From Aculops lycopersici (lineage: Eukaryota > Arthropoda > Arachnida > Trombidiformes > Eriophyidae), in NCBI GenBank assembly GCA_015350385.1, contig WNKI01000002.1:7720739-7784738 (forward strand): 64,000 nt of DNA, written 5' to 3'. Position 1 is the first letter of the stretch, and every line of letters begins with the position of its first letter. The notes under the pieces were generated by a model. It searched no databases and was not told where the DNA came from. It saw only the letters and a list, made by a program, of their open reading frames with translations. The translations under genes and the position numbers were made by a program. Positions 61,929 through 64,000 of this stretch are shown one piece after another.

Positions 61929-62208
61929 AGTGTCCGATGGTCAAGGATTAATAGGCTTCAAAAATAGTAATTAGTTAGATAGATGGTATCCAAACATGAC
62001 ATCAGCTGTTCAATCGGACGGTGTATTTTGTTTCAACGCAAGCGGGTGTTTCGAACCTCTGGCTTATGTGGGCACATTTGTGCCGCGTGTGGAACTACGA
62101 GTTCCATCATTCATGCAATCTTACATGTACATTTCGTCTTATCACTATATCCTAAAATTGGACTAACCTCAATAAATCTTTGGTTACAATCATCATTATC
62201 ACATTAAA

Positions 62209-63297
62209 ATGGACTCGGACACACGAAATCACTTGAAGAGATTACTTAACAGACAATCCCCATTCGCTGACCAGCCACAGGATTCTAGCGAGGGTATCAT
62301 TGACTATCTGCTCAATGAATGCAAAATTCTAGTCATCGGAGCAGGCGGTCTAGGGTGTGAATTATTGAAGGATCTTGCCTTGATGGGTATCAGAGATATT
62401 CATGTTATTGACATGGACACCATAGAGCTGAGTAATTTGAACAGGCAATTCTTATTTAGAACCCATGACATTGGCCGATCAAAAGCCGAAGTGGCAGCCG
62501 AATTTATACAGCGCATGGTTCCAGATTGCAAGGTAGTGGCTCACCATAATAAAATCCAAGATTTTGAAGCAAACTTCTACAACTCATTCAATATTGTGAT
62601 ATGTGGTCTAGACTCAATTGAGGCGCGTCGCTGGATAAACAGTATGATGGTTAGTTTATTGAGTTACAACGAAGACGACACACTAGACCAATCATCTGTG
62701 ATTCCTCTCATCGATGGAGGCACTGAAGGTTTGAAGGGTAATGCAAGAGTCATATTACCTGGAATGACTGCCTGCATTGAATGCAACCTAGATCTCTACC
62801 CACCGCCAATTAATTACCCTTTATGTACAATAGCAAACACTCCAAGACTACCGGAGCATGCGATTGAGTATGCGAAAGTTTTACTATGGCCCAAAGAGCA
62901 ACCCTTCGGCCAGGGAGTGCATCTTGATGGAGATGATATCGAGCACATCAAATGGATTCATGAGAGGGCCACAGACAGAGCTAAGGCATACAACATTGAG
63001 CTTCCTTCGTTGAGATATACACAAGGTGTCGTTAAGCGAACTATACCAGCAGTCTCGACAACAAACGCATGCATAGCAGCAACCTGTGCCATGGAAGCAT
63101 TCAAGTTGGTTACATCCGCCGCGAAGCCAATGAACAACTTTCAGGTCTTGAATCTTAGTTCAGGAGCCTATACTTACGTGTTTGAGGCCGAAAAGAAGAG
63201 CGACTGTCTAGTTTGTGGCCGTACGTCGGCGAAAGAAGCTATAACTGACGAGAGCAACACGCAAGCCAAAACGGATGTTGAGTTGAGCGTCACCTAA
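62209..63297 (+). CDS. UBA3: NEDD8-activating enzyme E1 catalytic subunit, without the ubiquitin-fold domain
   Basis: Activates NEDD8 with the APPBP1/NAE1 partner and passes it to the E2 UBE2M, supporting cullin ligases. 362 residues (human 463). ATP-binding motif GAGGLGCELLKDLALMG (43-59), DMDTIELSNLNRQF, the zinc pair CIEC (189, 192) with CLVC near 337-340, and the catalytic Cys206 in YPLCTIANTPRLPEHA. Everything up to the adenylation domain end (YTYVFEAEKKSDCLVC) is conserved. The usual C-terminal ubiquitin-fold domain, about 95 residues that bind the E2, is absent; only about 24 unrelated polar residues follow. AATAAA lies at 63469-63474. Confidence 0.93.
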   Translation: MDSDTRNHLKRLLNRQSPFADQPQDSSEGIIDYLLNECKILVIGAGGLGCELLKDLALMGIRDIHVIDMDTIELSNLNRQFLFRTHDIGRSKAEVAAEFIQRMVPDCKVVAHHNKIQDFEANFYNSFNIVICGLDSIEARRWINSMMVSLLSYNEDDTLDQSSVIPLIDGGTEGLKGNARVILPGMTACIECNLDLYPPPINYPLCTIANTPRLPEHAIEYAKVLLWPKEQPFGQGVHLDGDDIEHIKWIHERATDRAKAYNIELPSLRYTQGVVKRTIPAVSTTNACIAATCAMEAFKLVTSAAKPMNNFQVLNLSSGAYTYVFEAEKKSDCLVCGRTSAKEAITDESNTQAKTDVELSVT

Positions 63298-64000
63298 AGC
63301 TTCGGCTCCGAATTAGTTCAATTTTACGAGAGCCGCTGAATTTATGAACACAAATATAAATAGCAGACAATATTTGTTTGCTAGAACCATGTAACAAGGG
63401 AACTCAAAAGAGAATATCGAATGTCGCAGTCTACTTTTGATCCTCATATTGACCTGCTAGTGCAGAGTAATAAACTTTCAGTTTCTCTCTACAATTCGCA
63501 TTTTGTTAGTTAGGTACTTAGTTAGATGGTAGCCAAAACAAATCAAGGGATTACCATACTTTTTTCGTCGTTCAAATTGTTTCGATTTGATTGTATAACT
63601 TCTCCTATCCTATTGTCCATGCATGACCGTCGGACTAAATTGTGGGCTGCTCTTAATCTAGCCACGTAGTGTCAGTATCGAATCCACCGATAATAATGAC
63701 TAAGGCGACTGACTCGGCCGACTGAAGTACTAAAGTAACTTGGTAACCAACAATTCTTTAGCCGCCACTACGCCGACGATGACAACGGGTACGGCGACGA
63801 CTACGACGCCGCCATCGACGATGAGACTACTTGACGAGTCTCTCGCTCTCGTCGAGTAAATATTGATAGTGTAATTTGCTAGCCGACACATACAGCCACC
63901 GAATGGCCGTCCATAAGTGATTTATGGAGTAGGACGAGGATGGTGTCGTTGGTATTAGTACTTGTGGTGGCAAGTAAATCTCATATCGCTCGTCATTATC
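63298..64000. other. UBA3 3' UTR and intergenic end of window
   Basis: AATAAA at 63469-63474. No ORF resembling the missing UBA3 domain is recognisable. GC-rich ACGACG runs near 63765-63825. Nothing else seen. Confidence 0.5.

Noticed and set aside
63429..63510. Possible UBA3 terminal exon after an AG at 63429
   Set aside because: The translation is short, hits a stop, contains a polyadenylation signal and does not resemble a ubiquitin-fold domain; no pyrimidine tract precedes the AG.
1..64000. CRISPR array, operon-type ribosome binding sites, rRNA genes
   Set aside because: None seen. Gene content, introns and retrotransposons show animal nuclear DNA.

Overview
This window is animal genomic DNA, most likely from an arthropod with a compact, intron-poor genome. 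A mite is plausible, and an eriophyoid-like one fits the intron loss, but this is inference from gene content and architecture. Animal orthologues sit tightly packed on alternating strands. Most are uninterrupted ORFs, including a 1178-residue KIFAP3-like protein and a 1100-residue MIOS-like protein. The introns I can place are short (95, 110, 112, 126 and 202 bp in coding sequence, 100 bp in a 5' leader). Neighbours share divergent promoters of 170-550 bp and have 3' ends that abut or overlap.

Layout, left to right: RNF11; CPSF3 (CPSF73), a divergent partner of NDUFV2; a 13.1 kb nested pair of LTR retrotransposons inserted in the roughly 280 bp promoter between CPSF3 and NDUFV2; a CNNM-type metal transporter; 5 kb without genes; a FAAH2-like amidase; 4.3 kb of low-complexity leader/intergenic DNA; GABPA-type ETS factor; MIOS (GATOR2); a duplicated block (MIOS 5' end plus a TUFM fragment) bracketing KIFAP3; WDR83; mitochondrial EF-Tu; PAF1; mitochondrial ribosomal protein S17; a CENP-C homologue; PDCD10; an IRS-type PTB protein; tropomyosin; inositol-3-phosphate synthase; 2.7 kb without genes; a two-exon secreted protein of unknown function; a Gln/His-rich unknown protein; dynein light intermediate chain; and UBA3.

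The nested elements are the most unusual part. A Ty1/copia element (minus strand, 157-bp LTRs, 5-bp target duplication) is split by a Ty3/gypsy element (plus strand, 137-bp LTRs, 4-bp target duplication). LTR pairs look identical in both, so both insertions are recent. The gypsy element has a -1 frameshift heptamer right at the gag stop, a degenerate retroelement RNase H followed by a second intact RNase HI-like domain, and a 686-codon antisense ORF that meets pol tail to tail.

Other genes show domain loss or change: UBA3 without its ubiquitin-fold domain, CPSF3 without its last C-terminal domain, GABPA without the pointed domain, MIOS with a long insert in its zinc module, RNF11 without the usual acylated cysteine, and CENP-C with fourteen 9-residue SPRR-type repeats running into its nucleosome-binding motif. 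The host genes are core housekeeping functions (mRNA 3' processing, complex I, mitochondrial translation, dynein/kinesin transport, neddylation, nutrient sensing) and do not form one pathway.
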